Below, in pieces: positions 1 to 12,637 of a DNA stretch of 64,000 nt (position 1 is its first letter; each line of letters starts with the position of its first letter). Made by a program: the position numbers and the translations under genes. The stretch spans positions 8,797,501-8,861,500 of the forward strand of contig CAUEEP010000743.1 of NCBI GenBank assembly GCA_958450365.1, written 5' to 3'. Origin of the DNA: Mesorhabditis belari (lineage: Eukaryota > Nematoda > Chromadorea > Rhabditida > Rhabditidae). The notes beneath the pieces were generated by a model that saw only the letters and a list, made by a program, of their open reading frames with translations, was not told where the DNA came from and did not search any database.

Positions 1-424
1 TAATCGTTGAATCGTTAGCCACGTTTGGAGAGCAGCTTTTTACGCGTCCGGAAGCAAAATTTCTCTACTTCTTCTGCTGCAAAATTGCGAATGTCTATTT
101 GAACAATTATTGAACAGATTTTGCAGTGAAAAAGCTATTAATGGAAATTGGGGAATGAGGGATTTTTGAACGGTTAGAGGGTGAATCAAGTACGAGAAGG
201 GGTCAATGATGGGGATGGTGAAAAATTGAATTTCGAAATCGTTTAAGATTGTGAAACCACAGTTCTAAATGCTAGTAAAAAGATTTAAAGACTCAAACAA
301 TCTTTGTTTTTTCAGTCGATACAGAAACAAATCATCATTCAAAATGCATGTTCAGAGTTAGAGTTTGTCTCTGCTAAATGTGAGCACTTACAGCAAGACT
401 GGCAATCTAATACAATTGTTGACA

Positions 425-775
425 ATTTGTCGCTTTCCTCGTGGCGTAAGCTTTGACTTTGGTCCTCGACTTCCAGGAATAGTGTTACCATTGTTTTTCA
501 AGCCGCTGTGAACAGAGTTTGATGCACGCTTTAAAAACAACGACGATTTCCCTGATCAATCCACCGTTCGGGCGTCAATTCAGCTTTTCTCGTACGCAGA
601 AAGCGGTTTCCAGAAACTTTGGTCCTCGAGTTCCAGGAATAGAGTTGCCATTGTTTTTCAAGCAGTTGTGAACAGAGTCTGATGCACGATTTAAAAAAAA
701 ACGACGATTTCCCTGATCAATCCACCGTTCGGGCGTCAATTCAGCTTTTCTCGTACGCAGAAAGCGGTTTCCATC
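425..775 (-). pseudogene. Degenerate Tc1/mariner-type transposase fragment (HTH part)
   Basis: Read on the minus strand, short open stretches resemble the DNA-binding head of a Tc1/mariner transposase: a segment like NRASDSVHNCLKNNG, then IPGSRGPKSKLTPRGKRQIV, which fits the linker and second helix-turn-helix (GxxGRPxKLTxRxxRxI). The frame shifts between segments, stops interrupt it, and no catalytic DDD/E part is present. The fragment is internally duplicated (next entry). The family assignment is inferred from motif shape only; a host-gene fragment is possible. Confidence 0.35.
460..772. repeat. Direct tandem duplication of about 155 bp
   Basis: Two copies, about 460-612 and 620-772, start at ggtcctcga(c/g)ttccaggaat and end at cagaaagcggtttcca, with few mismatches. 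They share the transposase-like coding remnant, so the duplication post-dates its insertion. Confidence 0.8.
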
Positions 776-1543
776 AATCCATTATCTAAAAAATAAAAGT
801 TAAATAACATTTAATAAAGAAACAATGTAAAACATTAACAATTAATGAAAAAATAAAAATAAAATAGATTTATTGATTTGTTCGAAGAAATTTGAAACGG
901 TCGCTTTTTTAGAAAAACTCTTTAGAAAATTTTCGTCTAGCTTTTCGTCTAGCTACAGTAATTTCCCGACAAGTGTTTTTTAAGGTTTTAAAACATGGTT
1001 TTTTCAAAGAAAAGTTTATTTAGTTTTCAAAGACAATTTTCTAGAGACCAGCCAAAGATCGCTTAGAAATCTGGCTTCTGCCCTGCCCTACAAGCTACAG
1101 CACCCAGTTGGAATAGCCATTCATAACACAAACTCTGACTTTAAACCATACTTGTTCAATAAAATAAAAAAAGAAGCATTCTAAACCTATCCGATACAAG
1201 CTTCTTAAGATGTTTCCTTTCCGATTGTTTCATTAATCCCTCCTCCTCAACTCTAGTTCTGTTTTGCCCTCATTTTCGTGATCCGATCGTTGAGCTGTTC
1301 AATAATCTACAAGAATTTCTTTTCCCCTTTTTCCGATGAGTTGTTTAGCCGGTCATTTCTCTAAATTGAACTGATGGATGCACTCGGGAATCGTGCTGTG
1401 AACAGTTCCTGTGCAAACATTTCCCTCAACTATTCACGAAATTCTGCACCGATCTGATTGCCATTTAGTATTTAATCCTCGCAAAAATACTTGTTAAACA
1501 ATTCAAAGCTTTCACCTTTCAGAAACATTTGATTAAATTCAAA
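776..1543. other. Intergenic, no gene seen
   Basis: AT-rich sequence with poly-A/T tracts. No coding exon or structured repeat was recognised. It presumably includes the promoter of the small + gene that follows; no TATA box is convincing. Confidence 0.6.
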
Positions 1544-2156
1544 ATGAACAAGCAGGTTCTTCTTGGATTGGCTGGTAAGTGTTTTGAATTAGAATTTTGA
1601 ATTAGATTAGTTTAGATTAGTAAAAGTAGTGTGATTTCGATTTTACCGTATCTAAAAGTTTAGCGCCAGTTAAAAACTAAAAGGAAATTCGATTGATGAT
1701 CTATTTTAGTGTCTACTCTTTTCTTCATTGCTGTCTACGCTGAATGCCAAGAGATTTACACTCCGTGGGTGTTGAGAGGATCGTGCAATGACACTTGTGG
1801 TGGATATGGAGTGCAAAAGATGATCCGAGCTTGTACGACGGGCTGCAATTGCCAGTAAGACTTAACAATTAGTTCTGTGTCATAGTTTCATATGTAGAAA
1901 ATACATATTACCTTTATTTTCAGAGGTCCATTCGTGCAATGGACGTTGTGCAACGCGAATCCGTGCGATTTCCCGCGAATCCCATGTGGAAATGGATTGG
2001 GTCGAGTGAGTACTTTTGATATTTGACATGCAATATTTTAAAAAGACAAGCCAAAGACAAACTAAAGCCAAACAAGTGCTTTACGCAATAAATATTCAGG
2101 TTTCTGTAAATGGAACGGGAATCGTTTGTGGTTACACAGTCAATGATGCAAATTAA
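1544..2156 (+). CDS. Small secreted thrombospondin-type-1-like protein
   Basis: Four exons (1544-1574, 1710-1854, 1924-2005, 2100-2156) splice in phase with GT/AG junctions to a protein of about 104 residues. The N-terminus (MNKQVLLGLAVSTLFFIAVY) is a signal peptide. The mature part has a Trp-Cys pattern like a TSP1 module: YTPWVLRGSCNDTCGGYG, a basic stretch, CTTGCNCQ, then FVQWTLCNANPCDFPRIPCG. TSP1 modules bind extracellular matrix or glycans; here the domain is nearly the whole protein, so a small secreted effector or cuticle/matrix factor is likely. The start is the first ATG before a signal peptide and just upstream of a good donor. The TSP1 assignment rests on spacing of W, C and G residues and is moderate; secretion is better supported. 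Confidence 0.72.
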
Positions 2157-2538
2157 AAAACGAGTTTTTTAAGAAACTTTGCTGAAATTTCTATTAAAGT
2201 TTGTTGTTTGTTTGTCTTGTGAAAATCTTTGCCTAATCTTACGCTAGTTCTTCTCTACTTTTCACGAAATTCGACTTTTTAGTCATTTTTCTACCAGAGA
2301 AATCGTTCTTTCTGTATATTTAATCCCTTTTCCCTTTGTTTACTTATCACTTACTGGTTGCATTTATTTTTTTTGCTTCCTTTCTTTACCTTGTAGAAAC
2401 TTTCTTTTCTTATAATAAATGATTGAAAATTTATAAAAGATACGGAAAAGCTTGATAAAAGCAAAAAAAAAAAATTCTTTAACACAACAGTTTAACTGAT
2501 TGAATGAATTTGTTTAATAAATTTGTTTAATAAATCAA

Positions 2539-5500
2539 TTAGGTAATCAAAATTTGGATGGAAAACAAGTTGGAGAAGTTTTTGAGTTCAAAATATTGAG
2601 CTAAGATGATCTGAAGATGAAAACTCGAGAAGAGATACGCGGTGATGATCAATGAGAAAAGAATCTGAAATCGAAATAGTTGGAAAAGCTTTAAATTAAA
2701 GTCTAGATTTTTATTTTTAAACGTATATTTCAATTTATAATCTTTATCTTTATTCTGAATGTTTCATCTTTAGTCTAATCTTCATTTCTACTAAAAATCC
2801 TTTAATTTAAAGCCTCATTCAATCAAGAAAAAATGTCTTTCGAATCAAATTTTTATGCTGAGACTTCTACAAGCTCTTCATTTACAATAAAACCTTGTTA
2901 GTAGAAAACTCTTTTTAAAAAAATAGATTTTCTAGCGCCTATTTGAAAAAAAAACAAACATTTGAATTTAACCTCAATAGTAAATCGATTTTTTTAACTC
3001 CCTTGAGTTCTTTTACTAACGAGGTATGATTGTAACTCACAATAATTGACGTATCTCCCACTCCATTCAAACCATTCGAATGCCACGAGGAGATCAACTA
3101 AAAAGTGATCGAAAATTGTCTGAAATTTCGACGATCGATGGCAAATATTTGGCCAAATAAATGTCCGATTTCCCATTGACGTCATCATTGTTGTTCAAAC
3201 TTTTTGAATCCTATTGAATTCAAGTGCATTTTGCCAACAATATGGCTCTAGTTTACTTACAGCTCTGAAATGTTGACTTCTTTGGATCATTCCGGTGGCA
3301 ACTAGACTGATTGATTCTTGTTTTTCTGTCCAAATTGAAGTCTCCGAGAGGATGAGAGTCTCGGCTTCGAGAATCTGAAAAATATTGAAAGGTTTGATGA
3401 TTCTTTAAATGCAAATTTAGGTAGCAAGTATTTAATGAGTAGGATCTAAAGAATGGGGAATGTAATGTTCCAATCGGATTCTAGATCCTACAATCCAGAA
3501 CCTAGCAAGATCAGCCTTTTGTCCGACTGTTCCTACTGTGTTTATCGGTAAAATCTTATAAAATAGCCTCTCCCCAAACATTTCTCACTCACTTTTTTGA
3601 CAATCCTTTCCTTTCCCGTATTCAGATTGAACAAAATGATCGTGGAAAGTCCAATCCAACTGCACAAAAGGATCCATTCGAGCGGTGAAAGTGTTTGAGA
3701 ATAACGAAAAACAGAAAATAAGCCAGAGAACTTAAAAGAATCAATTTTTCAAAACAATTTATCTTATACCGTAATACAGCTCATCAAGAACCTGGTCAGA
3801 GTAATAAAAGTTGCACTATTTTGCCAGATTTCGTTGAAAAGTGAAAGGAGTTGAGAGTGACGGATGACGACTGTTCCCAAGAGATCTGCATACTAAATTT
3901 TGAACATAAATGTCTATAAAATTTCTAAACTTTGAAGAGTTCTGTGGTGTCAGCCTCTTTAATCTCTTTGTTGAAAGATATCCATTTTTCATTTAAATAT
4001 TCACAGAAATAAGCATAAAATGAAATGGCAAGAATGATAGTGAATAAAGAAATGCACAAAAAAGCGAGGGAGATTCGGGGAATCCATCTGGAATTTTGAA
4101 ATGAAAACAAATGCTACGTTTTTGACGCAAGAGCGTTATCCGCCAAAATCGGCTAAAATGTCAACTTCGGTTTAATAGTGATTCAAAAACGACGCAAGAG
4201 CGTTTACAGAGAAAAATTTTGGGGACCCATTCTAAAATGCACTAGCAAAAGCTACTGTAATCCGCAATTTCCATTGCTTAAAGCCATTTTCCATTTGTTT
4301 TTATTCATTTTTCGGGGGTGGGACAAATGCGACCTTTTTTTTGCGCACCCGGACATTTGCGCACCTTTTTTTCCGCACCTTGCCCATTAGCGCACCTTTT
4401 TTCGCGTTTTAAAAAAGCTCTAAAAAGCTAATATTAACCAATTTCTATTCCAAATGTTGTTTTTCTAGGTAATTTGAGGGTGTCGAATCGAAATTTTGAC
4501 ATAACAGAGCTTGTGGAACCAATTTGAAAGACAAAATGGCTAGGTCAAATTACAGAAAATTGTTGATTTTTCTCTTTGTATAACTCCGTCCGTTCGCTTC
4601 CACAAGCTCTAATATGCCAAAATTTCGGTTCTACGCCCTAAAATTACCTAGAAAAACAACTTTTGGAATAGAAATTGGTTAATATTAGCTTTTTAGAGCT
4701 TTTTTAAACGAAAAAAGCGAAAAAAGGTGCGCTAATGGGCAAGGTGCGGAAAAAAAGGTGTGCAAAAAGTCCGGGTGCGCAAAAAAAAGCTCGCATTTGT
4801 CCCACTCCCCATTTTTCACCGTTTTTCTTTGCCATTTCATCGCAAATTCATCAAGATCAACTGCTATAACAGAAGTTAAGGTTTTTTGATTTTTTTCTGG
4901 AACGGTTCGCTTTGTTTTGATGATTTTTACAGAGAGATGGACGAATACAAATGTCGAATTGCCAAAACTTTTAACGAAACAACAACAGAAACAACAATAA
5001 CGTCCCGGTTAAAAGTTTGGTAAATAGTTAACAATTTTAAATATTATTTTGTGTTTGTTTGTGCTTTAAGCAATGGAAATTGCGGATTACGGTAGCTAGT
5101 GCATTTTAGAATGTGTCCCCAAAATTTTTCTCTGTAAACGCTCTTGCTTCGTTTTTGAATCACTATTAAACCGAAGTTGACATTTTAGCCGATTTTGGCG
5201 GATACTCTTTGCTATTTCATTTCATATATCTGCTTTAAATGTTTTCTGCTTAAAGCTCACTAACCCATTCATTTTCGCCTCTAATATTGGCGTTTTCGCA
5301 AATGAGACACTCATCGAGAGAACCATTAGAGGAAAAATGAAGAATTTCAAACGAAAATTTAAACAGCTTGTGTCCTTTCGAAGATCTTTCTGAAAATGTC
5401 TTTGATATAAATGTTTTTTGTAATAAACCTTGACGACAGAGAATTTACGGGTTGTTGAATGAATTGATGTTTCGAGACCGGCAAGTGACCATCTAGAAAT

Positions 5501-6184
5501 TGATACAATTGGATACAGCATTGTTTTAAGCAACCTTGTCAATTGAAGTCCGGCTAAAAAACCGATAAATGACCAGCAGACAAAGTTCAAGTTCAAGAAC
5601 CAGTCGAGAGACCAAATCTGAAATGTTTGAGCTGATAAAAGCTAAAGAATTAAAGATACTGTACGTCTTACATAGGCTTGTAAGCGGAAAAAAACGGAAG
5701 ATTTAATATCTTTTGATTTTCAGAGCAAAACCCAACGAATCGGGCAGCTACGCACTGCGACGGAAAAAGCGGAAAAACGTAAATGCCCCATTTGTTGACT
5801 TTTTCTTTGTAGATTAAAAGATTTCAAGTTTTCGCTTTTTTCCGCCTGCAACCTTGGTCTTACAGTATCTTTAAGTATCGGACTTTTCTTGGATATAGCT
5901 TTGCTAACCTTATAATCATTCATAAAATATAATCCGATCGGCACGAGAAGAACACCGATTCCGACAACGAAATAAGAAAGACGAAAAACTTTTTCCAACT
6001 GAAATCTCTGTTTAGGAAAATTTCTATGAAAACTTACTAATTTTGCCCGTTTTATGGGAGTTACATGAAATGGGGTATATTTGAGGAATAAATTTAGTAG
6101 AAATGGAACGGGTGAAGGTGAGTAGTGAACAGGCTCGTTCGATTCACCGCTGATGATCACACTGACGCTTCCTTGGTAGAACAT
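2539..6184 (-). CDS. Gustatory-receptor-like seven-TM receptor
   Basis: Ten phase-consistent exons on the minus strand (6038-6184, 5864-5998, 5429-5617, 5265-5389, 3931-4087, 3770-3892, 3593-3730, 3261-3374, 3021-3119, 2539-2664) give about 450 residues. Hydrophobic segments lie near residues 56-78, 103-125, 169-186, 204-225, 310-330 and 410-430. The exon beginning YADLLGTVVIRHSQLLSLFN and the next one have exactly the lengths (123 and 138 nt) and similar residues of two exons in the + gene at 18.2-21.2 kb, so the two are relatives. Placement near nematode gustatory-receptor-like/SRR proteins is inferred from topology and C-terminal architecture. The start and the next-to-last exon are the weakest parts. 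A 1 kb nested MITE sits in intron 4. Confidence 0.62.
4138..5204. mobile_element. Palindromic element with ~145 bp terminal inverted repeats, itself carrying another element
   Basis: The left arm (about 4138-4283, beginning tatccgccaaaatcggc) is matched in reverse complement by about 5059-5204. Arms differ by a few substitutions and a small indel. The interior holds a second palindrome (next entry). No transposase is visible, so this is a non-autonomous element. It lies in an intron of the 7TM gene. Confidence 0.8.
4313..4810. mobile_element. MITE family 2, copy 1 (gtgggacaaatgcgacc ends)
   Basis: Starts cgggggtgggacaaatgcga and ends in the inverse (tcgcatttgtcccactcccc); both halves repeat tgcgcaccttttttt-type blocks in opposite orientation, so most of it can fold into one long hairpin. 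The same ends recur at 60.95-61.33 kb with a different interior. It is nested inside the 4138-5204 element, so it is the younger insertion. Confidence 0.8.
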
Positions 6185-8440
6185 TTTGGAAGCTGAATTA
6201 AGTAAGCTTTGAGCCTCTTGAAAAAGTTAGCCAAGTTTAAAATTGAAAGCAAGTAACTATGGAGTAAATTGCCGAGAATTAACTCAAGTAGACGAAGTCA
6301 AAAGATCACATAAACCAACGACAACAGCTCCTTTAAATACTTTTCGCGAGAGAATTTTGTGCTTCAAAAGTTGAGTGTTACCAAAAATAAGCAGACATTG
6401 AGAGTCTAATGAAGATTTGTGAGAAAAAGTGCTGGTTGGTCAGTGCTCAGACGGGGTTCACTCTGCGAGATTCAAATTTCCGGTCTTTTAACTTTTAAAA
6501 TCTTTCAACTCCCTTTTTCACCACAATTTTGCACACATTGTGCAAAAGCAAAAGTTTCACTTGATCAAATGCGAGAGCGTGACTTTTTGCAAAAACAAAG
6601 ATGAGCAAAGGTCCTTTACAATTAAATCAATAGATTTAAAAATTTACAAGCTGCTGACTTATTGTTAGCAATTTGCATTTATGCAAAATCTATAAATTTA
6701 CAGCAAACAGGAAACAATCATTTTTCCATTTTTCTTTCGCTTCTCGTATTGACCCTTTCACGATTTCTTCACAAAGTACAACGTAATGTTTTTCCTTTTT
6801 ATTATACCGTAAATACTGTAATAGTACCCCACCCCCATAATGACGGTGCGGAGCGTTGCGTAGTCTAGCTTTGGACAAGTTTTTCTCGACACTGGTTTAT
6901 GCTACAATGCGCGCTTAGGTATCAAAAAATAGCTGAAATTCAGGGCTATTTTTTGATACCAAAGACGCATTTTTTTGAAAGTACGGGCGCTTTGCAAAAA
7001 AATGAAATACTAAAAAACTTTTGCGACTACGCGACTGTACGAGGGGGTGGGGTACTATTACAGTATTTACGGTATGTATTTATGTGTAACTTTTCCAGAA
7101 GCAACAAAAAAGTGGCCTCTGCATCAGTCAACGCGAAACTCTCCTTACAGCCGGAAGTTGTGCAATGGCAGGTAAGGTTTTATCAATGTTAACAGCTATA
7201 ACGTTTGTGATATGTGTAACAGCCATTTGCCATATATTGGTGCAAAGAGAGTCAGGGGACAGCTTGGACTTAAATGTTTTTAGCCCTTTTTAAGTAGTTC
7301 AAACGCATTTTTGAAAAGACCAAGTATGTCTCCAAAAGGTCAATCAATATCTTCTTCAAAAGTAATCCACATAGAAATCGCACTATCCAATCGCTTCGTT
7401 GCTCTATCCTCGAGTGCTTTTTTTGTTTCTTTCAATCAAAATTTACGGCTCTCCGTTTTTACTTTGATAGAACAGAAAAAAAAAATATCCGCTCCAAAAT
7501 CCGCCAATCGCGGATCGCTTTTCTTTTCGGGACGTTTATCAAAAGAGAATTTTTATTAGAAATCTTTCCCAAAAATTTCCTTTATTGCGAGTAGCCACGA
7601 GATCAAATTTGTGTGGTTACAAAGTTGACCGTAATCTTTTTTTTCTGGGTAAAGATCAATTTTAAGAAAAACGAACAATGTTAAATGTGAAAGATAGAGG
7701 TTTTATTGTTAGTGGTTTCAAAAAATTGAAAAGTCTATTGCATTTTATATTTGTTGAATTTAGGCATTCGATTGTGATTGTGCCGAGAAGTTGAGCCAGA
7801 GTTCGACAAGCGAGCCCAAATCGATTGATGCAAAACTCTACCCAAACTTCGAATGTCTTGTCCACTTCTTTGCCGGCAATCTTGGAGGTATAGTTTGATT
7901 TTTTCAAACATAGTTTGTATTACGGTCCAACAACCGGGCATCCGCAACTCTTTCCTTATTGGATTCTGTGCTACTTTGCACTTTAACTCAACCTCGTCAC
8001 TTTCCCCCAACTTTAACCTTGCTCAATGCTAAATTTGCTCGGAATGCGATGATCACGATGTGCTGATCTTGGGGGAGTTATTAGAGATATCAAAAAAGGG
8101 CGGAGTCACCACCCCATCTCCCATCTACCAACCTCTCACAAATCGCCCACTCATCTTACCTGATCATTCACCCTATTCAATCACTCTATCCCATTCCCTG
8201 CCTCTCTATTGCAAAAAAGGAAACCATCAAACGACAAATTGGACGAAGAGGGAAAGACATTTCCTTTTCCTTTCCCACTTCCACTCCTCGTGCAACTTAG
8301 TGTGCCTTTCCCCATTGTCGTTGATGACCTACGAGCTTGCTAAACTCTAATAACTTGTCAATATTTAATTCGTCAATCGGCTATTCATTAATATCTATCA
8401 TTTTCTACTACTGCTATATCCACAGAATTTCTAATAAACT
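6185..8440. other. Intergenic between the 7TM gene and the carrier gene
   Basis: Holds one MITE (6805-7074) and otherwise AT-rich sequence. An exon-like stretch lies at about 7099-7172 on + (preceded by ttttccag, followed by gtaagg), but no partner exons were found. The minus strand at 7660-8010 has two overlapping frames with no recognisable family. Confidence 0.5.
6805..7074. mobile_element. MITE family 1, copy a (ccgtaaatactgtaatag ends)
   Basis: About 270 bp palindrome flanked by TA on both sides: TA-ccgtaaatactgtaatag...ctattacagtatttacgg-TA. The interior includes the landmarks gcggagcgttgcgtagtcta and a repeated tatcaaaaaatagc/gctattttttgata hairpin. A TA target duplication and no coding capacity fit a Tc1/mariner-mobilised MITE. 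At least six more copies lie in this window. Confidence 0.9.
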
Positions 8441-11400
8441 ATGGGTCTTGATGCGCTCGATTTTGTTGCCGGATGTTTTGGAGGTGTGTTTATTGTAGGT
8501 CGCTAGATGGCTTCAATAATAGCAACGAAGTCGTTCCAGATTTTTGTTTTCATAGTCTTTGAAAAGCAATTTGATCTCTTTTGTTCATTTTCAATCAATA
8601 GTGGCAGACAATTAACTGCACGTTACATAAGATTTCAAGGAAATGCAGCAATCCACGTGAATGCCTAAGGGCATGATACGAATCTCCGTGACCGCACCGC
8701 ACCACTAGCCAATGCATAATAATTCCCACAGGTTGATCTTTTGGACACCTGTCGTCACATTTCGTTGACAGACTACTGACTAGCCTAGTCAATGCTAAAC
8801 ATTTGGATTTGATAGCAACTTAGCATATGTTGTTTTATAAGATTATGGATAAAATGGAAATGGACCTCAAAACTACATAAGCAAATAATTACAAACTAGA
8901 TAATTTCTTTTGCTTTCAGGTGCCGCCGGTGTGTTGGCCGGACATCCGATGGATACTGTGAAGGTACGATTGCAGACACAACACTCACACGGAGCCACAC
9001 CCCTCTATCGGTGGGATGATTTTTAATGAAAAATGAAACGGATTAGAGTTGTTTTTGCTGTGAAAAATTGATACAAAGCTGTTTCCATTCGTAAACAATC
9101 TTTTCTTTTAGAGGCACCTTCCATTGTTTTGGTTTGATCGTGAAAAAAGAGGGATTCACTGGACTTTATAAAGGTTTGTTTTATGCAAGTTCTGAAAATT
9201 GCAAACCAATTTATCGTTATCGATTTTCCATCATTTCTTTCTTTGGACATTTTTGAGAGGAAAACTTTTCGGTGAAAGGCGTATTGAGACTGGATGATTT
9301 ATGACCTTATCGATGGTGATTGGTGATAGACTGTTTAGAGAAAGGAGATAGTAGATTTGGAATGAAAAAGGATCAAGGGATTTCTTAGAGAAATATTTTG
9401 ATCACCAGTGATAATCGTGTTTTTCCCACTTCCTATCCATTTGTTTGTCAATGACATGTGAGCACTGAGTGTTGCAGGGAAAACTGATACATCCACTCGT
9501 TGAGTGTGAGAAGCGCGTGATTTTTAGCGCTTTACCACAGACTGAAAGGTTCGGCTAGAAATTATAGTCTAGATTACCAACTTAAACATGGTATAAAAAA
9601 ATTTATACCTATATCTTTCATTTTTAGGGTTAACGTCACCGTTGGCTTCTTTATGTCTCATCAATGCCACTGCTTTTGGAGTTCAATCCGCTGTCACCAA
9701 GGTTGTTTTGCATAACCTAATAGCGCTAGTCTGATTTCGCAAACTAACCTAGCCACTTACATTTTAGCACCAAATTTTGCTAATTGCTAGACCTGATACC
9801 TGTTTTAAAACGACTTTAAATTTGCTAATTTTTAAATCGATTCTAAACTCTCATCTTTAGGAATTTCGTGATCCGCAGAGTTTGGGAGCACAATTTTGGG
9901 GAGGATGTGCCGCGGGTGCTACTCAATCAATCATCGCCGCTCCATCAGAAAGAGTAAAACTGAAGATGCAACTACAGGTGACTTCATTGATTATTCAGGA
10001 AACAAAATTACTTCATTGAATTTTAGAGTGACAGCCGAGCAGCCGTCTACAAGAGTCCAATGCATGCCGCTCGGGTGCTCGTCGCTGAGAAAGGATTGCT
10101 CTCAATGAATCGGTTTGTCTTTACTAGTCTTATTTGCATATTTTGATCGTTTTAGAGGCTTTATGATGACAGTTGTAAGAGATTGTCCGGCGTGGGGAGT
10201 CTACTTTGGTATTCTTTTTTTTTGGGTATTTAATGATTGAGCTCTAAGCTCACTTTATCTTACAAAAAAAATCCAAAAACAATGAGCAAACACATACAAT
10301 TAATGATTACATGGGGAAGCTAAGGTGGGAACTAGGTCTCTATTGGGGCAACTCCTAGTCATACACCTTTTCGAATTATTCGTTGTTTGTTCGATCCGTC
10401 TCAGTGTGGCTTCATGTGCGGATGTTCATTCTTGACATTTTCGTGAATCGTTGAATTTTTTGAGGTTTTGATCGTATTTCGTTAGCGACGCATAAAGACG
10501 GAGATAGGGCATTACTTTATTATCGCTCCATGCACCTCGATCTAAAAGAAAAATAATTATTAAAAAATCAAGGCGCTAACAAACCCTGAAAGGAAGAGAA
10601 AGCATTGAATAGAAATATAGAATATAAAGTTAAATTAAAATAAAAAGTAGTAGAAAGTAAGTTTTGTGATTAGAGTAAGCATAATTAAAAATTTTTAACT
10701 GATTGGTTTGTCACTTGTAAGTTAAATGCTTGCTTAGCTTCTTACGATTTGTTGGCACGAGGAATGAGCAAAGATGGAACAATGGAGTCGCTCACCGCCC
10801 CACAAGTGCTAACAGCTGGAGGTTAGGAACTTTAACTTTACCTAACTTGTAAGTTTATTGAAAAGTTTTTAAATCTAGGCGTTAACTTCTAATGGTTTTA
10901 GGACTGGCTGGAATGCTTTCTTGGTTACCCAACTACCCAGCTGATGTGATAAAAACAAGATTTCAAGCAGATGATTCATATCGGGTTTGATTTGATTGGT
11001 CGTTTTTTTTTAAAGTTTTAGTATTTAGACCTATTGGGAGTGCATAAAGAAGACGTATCATGAACGCGGAGTGCGGGGTTTTTATGCTGGTCTTGGATCG
11101 ACGATGCTTAGGTATTTATTAAAATTTTATTCTAGAAATTTTATTAAAAATACCTGTTTAGGGCATTCCCGTCAAATGCGGCCACATTTTTCACCGTAGA
11201 ATGGACGTACCGGTTGTTGCTCGATTTCAACATTCTCGGTGAGTCACGGAGGAGTGAAGATGGAGCTACATAACAACTAGTCATGGAAAATGCACAAAAT
11301 AGGCAAATTAAAAATGTGAAATTAAATCCAATCATCGGCTATAGCGACGGAGAGAGCCTGAGTGGTGGAGAACCGCTTGGCGGATAGCCGGGAGAGACCG

Positions 11401-11811
11401 CAAATCGAGAGGGGCTCCATTTTGAGAAGAACAAAACAAATCTCGACAAAAGTAGTCGTGATCAGCCGACAATAAAGAGTTAGGTCAAATTGAGTGATTT
11501 GGCGCATAACTTTTGCTTGTTTGTTTTAGAAACTAACTACTTGTGCTTACGAATCGTCTATTAAAAATTTAAACCCTGAATGTGTCAATACAAAAAAAAA
11601 ATCTAACCATTAGAGGCTTTGCTAACATTCAAATGCCTTTTTTTTGTTTGAAAATTTTAATGTCTCTTCTTTAGGCGTCGGTGCTCCTGCGGAAAAGATG
11701 GTGGCGCGACACGTGCACATTGCCGATCTGTGGACGAAGAATCACTTCGAATTGCCCGAAGCCGGCTCGACTTCTCTCGACCCGATGCTTCACTCATGCA
11801 GATATTTTTAA
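8441..11811 (+). CDS. Mitochondrial carrier protein, SLC25A29/45/47/48 subfamily
   Basis: Twelve exons (8441-8483, 8920-9010, 9112-9173, 9628-9701, 9861-9977, 10027-10112, 10156-10208, 10738-10821, 10902-10984, 11029-11111, 11162-11238, 11675-11811) join in phase to 329 residues. All three carrier signatures are present: GHPMDTVKVRLQ near residue 23, APSERVKLKMQLQ, and NYPADVIKTRFQ. The third repeat, with GLGSTMLRAFPSNAATFFTV, matches the basic amino acid/acylcarnitine-like branch of SLC25. Such proteins sit in the inner mitochondrial membrane with six helices and exchange small metabolites; the substrate cannot be fixed here. The last exon adds about 45 residues after the usual carrier end. 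Reading through the last donor instead would stop after about ten codons, so an alternative short isoform is conceivable. Confidence 0.92.
10426..10541 (-). CDS. Possible antisense coding exon inside the carrier gene's seventh intron
   Basis: On the minus strand a strong acceptor (ttatttttcttttag) opens a 38-codon frame starting RGAWSDNKVMPYLRLYASLT and ending in a stop. Composition and codon pattern look coding, in contrast to the surrounding intron. A second pyrimidine-rich acceptor (tctcttcctttcag) lies about 45 nt upstream. I found no convincing 5' exon and recognise no family. It may be the end of a nested gene or a dead fragment. Confidence 0.25.
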
Positions 11812-12637
11812 CGCATTCCGGATTCCATTTTCTGTTAAAAACCGCTAAACACATTCACTAGTCTATTTCATCCACTCGTTAGTGCATTCTATCTTTAAAT
11901 TGTTTCTTTTGCATCCTTTGAATGCATAATCTGTGATTGATTGTTTTGAATCTAGAAATACGGTCTTCTCTCTTTTGCTCTTTCTAAACGGGTTAACGGT
12001 AAGCTGTTGTGTTTGTAAAGTACTGAACTATTCAGGTGTTGTTTTTGTTGTTTTTCTCTCTCCTCGGCTATCCTCATTTGAATATTGTGCATTCGTAATT
12101 TACTTTTGTGGTAATATACTAGCGTCGATACTTGGCTGTTTTGATGTCTTTTAAGAATAAATGATTCACCTGCTTCAAAACAAAAAAAGGACTGTGCTTA
12201 TACACTTGAGTTACGGTACTTACCTTTAGAACCTTTAGAGCAAACTTTAGAGCAACCTTTAGAAAACACAAGAAAAAAGTCTTCTGGCTAATGTTAAAAA
12301 AAATGAAACCCACTAGCAGAGTGGTCGTTTTATTTATTTTTTGGCGCTTTCACTTACTCATGCATCACAAACTAACGAGATTTTCGAGTGTCTTGAAGCC
12401 ATATCATACAGAAATTTGTGCCCCGGAAGTCCGTGCTGACAATTTTGTTTTCTTCTCTTTTGTTCAACGATTCTGAGCTTAAATCTTCCTTTCACTGAGT
12501 TTTCTCTTCCAAGATAAGCCTCTTTTAAGCTTTTTCCTGATTCTGAAATTCGTACGAATTGCTCATCGAAAAGATTAGAAAAATCGACACTATTTATTGA
12601 ACTTTGACTAACTGTGTAATAAATTTTGCGTACAATC
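11812..12637. other. Intergenic, no gene seen
   Basis: 3' flank of the carrier gene and 5' flank of the lectin gene. Contains poly-T runs and short direct repeats of aacctttagagcaa near 12227-12260. No supported exon on either strand. Confidence 0.55.

Noticed and set aside
7662..8010. Two overlapping minus frames of 80-90 codons
   Set aside because: Neither has a recognisable domain, signal peptide or convincing splice context; left as intergenic.
11144..11335. Minus frame beginning with a signal-peptide-like MIGFNFTFLICLFCAF
   Set aside because: Its second half is antisense to a conserved carrier exon, and the N-terminus is AT-rich intron; probably chance.
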